Positions 43,004-43,365 of a stretch of 43,365 nt of DNA are shown piece after piece (the first letter of the stretch is position 1; each line of letters opens with the position of its first letter). The DNA comes from Paenibacillus qinlingensis. GTDB lineage: Bacteria; Bacillota; Bacilli; Paenibacillales; NBRC-103111. The stretch lies in assembly GCF_013204845.1 (NCBI RefSeq), contig NZ_JABMKY010000040.1:1-43365 (forward strand). Direction: 5' to 3'. The notes beneath the pieces are model-generated. The model was not told where the DNA came from. It was given only the letters and a program-made list of their open reading frames with translations, and searched no databases. The position numbers and the translations under genes were made by a program.

Positions 43004-43032
43004 TTGCAAATAAAAAATGAACATGGTATATT
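43004..43032 (+). promoter_or_regulatory. rRNA operon promoter P2
   Basis: TTGCAA (43004-43009) and TATATT (43027-43032) with 17-bp spacing, preceded by A-rich DNA (GAAAAAAG, TTTCAAAAAAAG) that can serve as an UP element. Confidence 0.75.
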
Positions 43033-43036
43033 ACTT

Positions 43037-43086
43037 TTCGCTGCTTCGGTAACACGGCAGCGAACGAAAGAAATTGATCTTTGAAA
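43037..43086 (+). promoter_or_regulatory. rRNA leader hairpin and boxA-like antitermination site
   Basis: TTCGCTGC (43037-43044) pairs with GCAGCGAA (43057-43064). TGATCTTTGAAA at 43075-43086 resembles boxA (TGCTCTTT...), which recruits NusB/S10 to rRNA transcription complexes. The rest of the leader (43087-43245) has no gene. Confidence 0.6.
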
Positions 43087-43245
43087 ACTGAACAACGAGT
43101 GAGTAAGCACGAACGAGTAATCGTTCAAAAAGAGATTGCAAAATCTCGCTAGCTTCAAATGAGCACAAATCATCAAACCCTTAGGGGCCCCCGGAAAGTA
43201 ATTGGAATTCTCTTCGGAGCTTTCACTTCACTTTATGGGGAAAAC

Positions 43246-43365
43246 TTTATGGAGAGTTTGATCCTGGCTCAGGACGAACGCTGGCGGCGTGCCTAATACA
43301 TGCAAGTCGAGCGGGTTTATCCTTCGGGATAAGCTAGCGGCGGACGGGTGAGTAACACGTAGGTA
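43246..43365 (+). rRNA. rrs: 16S ribosomal RNA, 5' end (partial)
   Basis: GGAGAGTTTGATCCTGGCTC, the universal 5' 16S segment, is followed by AGGACGAACGCTGGCGGCGT and GCCTAATACATGCAAGTCGA. The mature 5' end is set at TTTATGGAGAG by analogy with Bacillus. The first variable helix (GAGCGGGTTTATCCTTCGGG) fits Bacillales. The gene continues past the window edge. Confidence 0.97.

Noticed and set aside
42880..43176. 98-codon minus-strand open frame
   Set aside because: It overlaps the rRNA promoters and leader and has no ribosome site or recognisable domain.

Overview
The window looks like a chromosomal segment from a Paenibacillus-type, low-to-moderate-GC Firmicute. The signs are strong AGGAGG-type ribosome binding sites with ATG/TTG/GTG starts, lipoprotein-type sugar-binding proteins, repeated YesM/YesN-style two-component systems, LplB/LplC-type permease pairs with no ATPase of their own, and a 16S rRNA gene with a Bacillales-type 5' end at the right edge. 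The genus is inferred from style; no search was run.

Layout. (1) 1-118: left end of an IS3-family insertion sequence, cut by the window edge. (2) 119-458: non-coding, with a perfect hairpin and a 38-bp tandem repeat. (3) 459-3778: an FAD oxidoreductase + SGNH hydrolase operon (minus strand), divergent from a LacI-family regulator. (4) 3895-14739, locus 1: response regulator, sensor kinase, AraC/cupin regulator, a ferritin-like putative dimetal protein, a second FAD oxidoreductase, then a permease-permease-binding lipoprotein transporter. (5) 14740-15500: remains of a broken gene interrupted by repeat sequence. (6) 15501-28853, locus 2: sensor kinase, response regulator, transporter, and two GH59 (galactocerebrosidase-family) glycosidases, one without a signal peptide and one secreted and multidomain. 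(7) 28854-29380: repeat-rich gap. (8) 29381-40299, locus 3: a membrane-anchored AraC regulator with an extracellular sensor region, a third transporter, a heparinase II/III-type protein, a SurA-N-like lipoprotein, and a secreted beta-helix protein with a CBM96/DNRLRE-like C-terminus. (9) 40359-42832: MocR-type regulator divergent from an EamA/DMT exporter. (10) 42833-43365: tandem rRNA promoters, leader and the first ~120 nt of 16S rRNA.

How the parts work together. Each of the three loci joins an extracellular sensor to a carbohydrate importer, and loci 2 and 3 add degradative enzymes. In locus 2 the secreted GH59 would act outside, the lipoprotein and permeases would import product, and the cytosolic GH59 would finish degradation. 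No ABC ATPase lies in the window, so a shared MsmX-type ATPase encoded elsewhere is expected. The kinase/regulator promoter and transporter promoter of locus 2 carry the same direct-repeat motif (ATTTTCGAG half-sites 21 bp apart, with a fixed 30-bp offset to the -10 box). Locus 1 has an analogous shared motif (AAGATYGCACCAGAAA), and an 11-bp direct repeat at 21-bp spacing precedes the ferritin-like gene. These are probably binding sites for the AraC-type regulators encoded beside them. The most novel items are the paired GH59 system with its operators, the ferritin-like/flavoprotein pair, and a composite intergenic repeat that recurs in several non-coding gaps.
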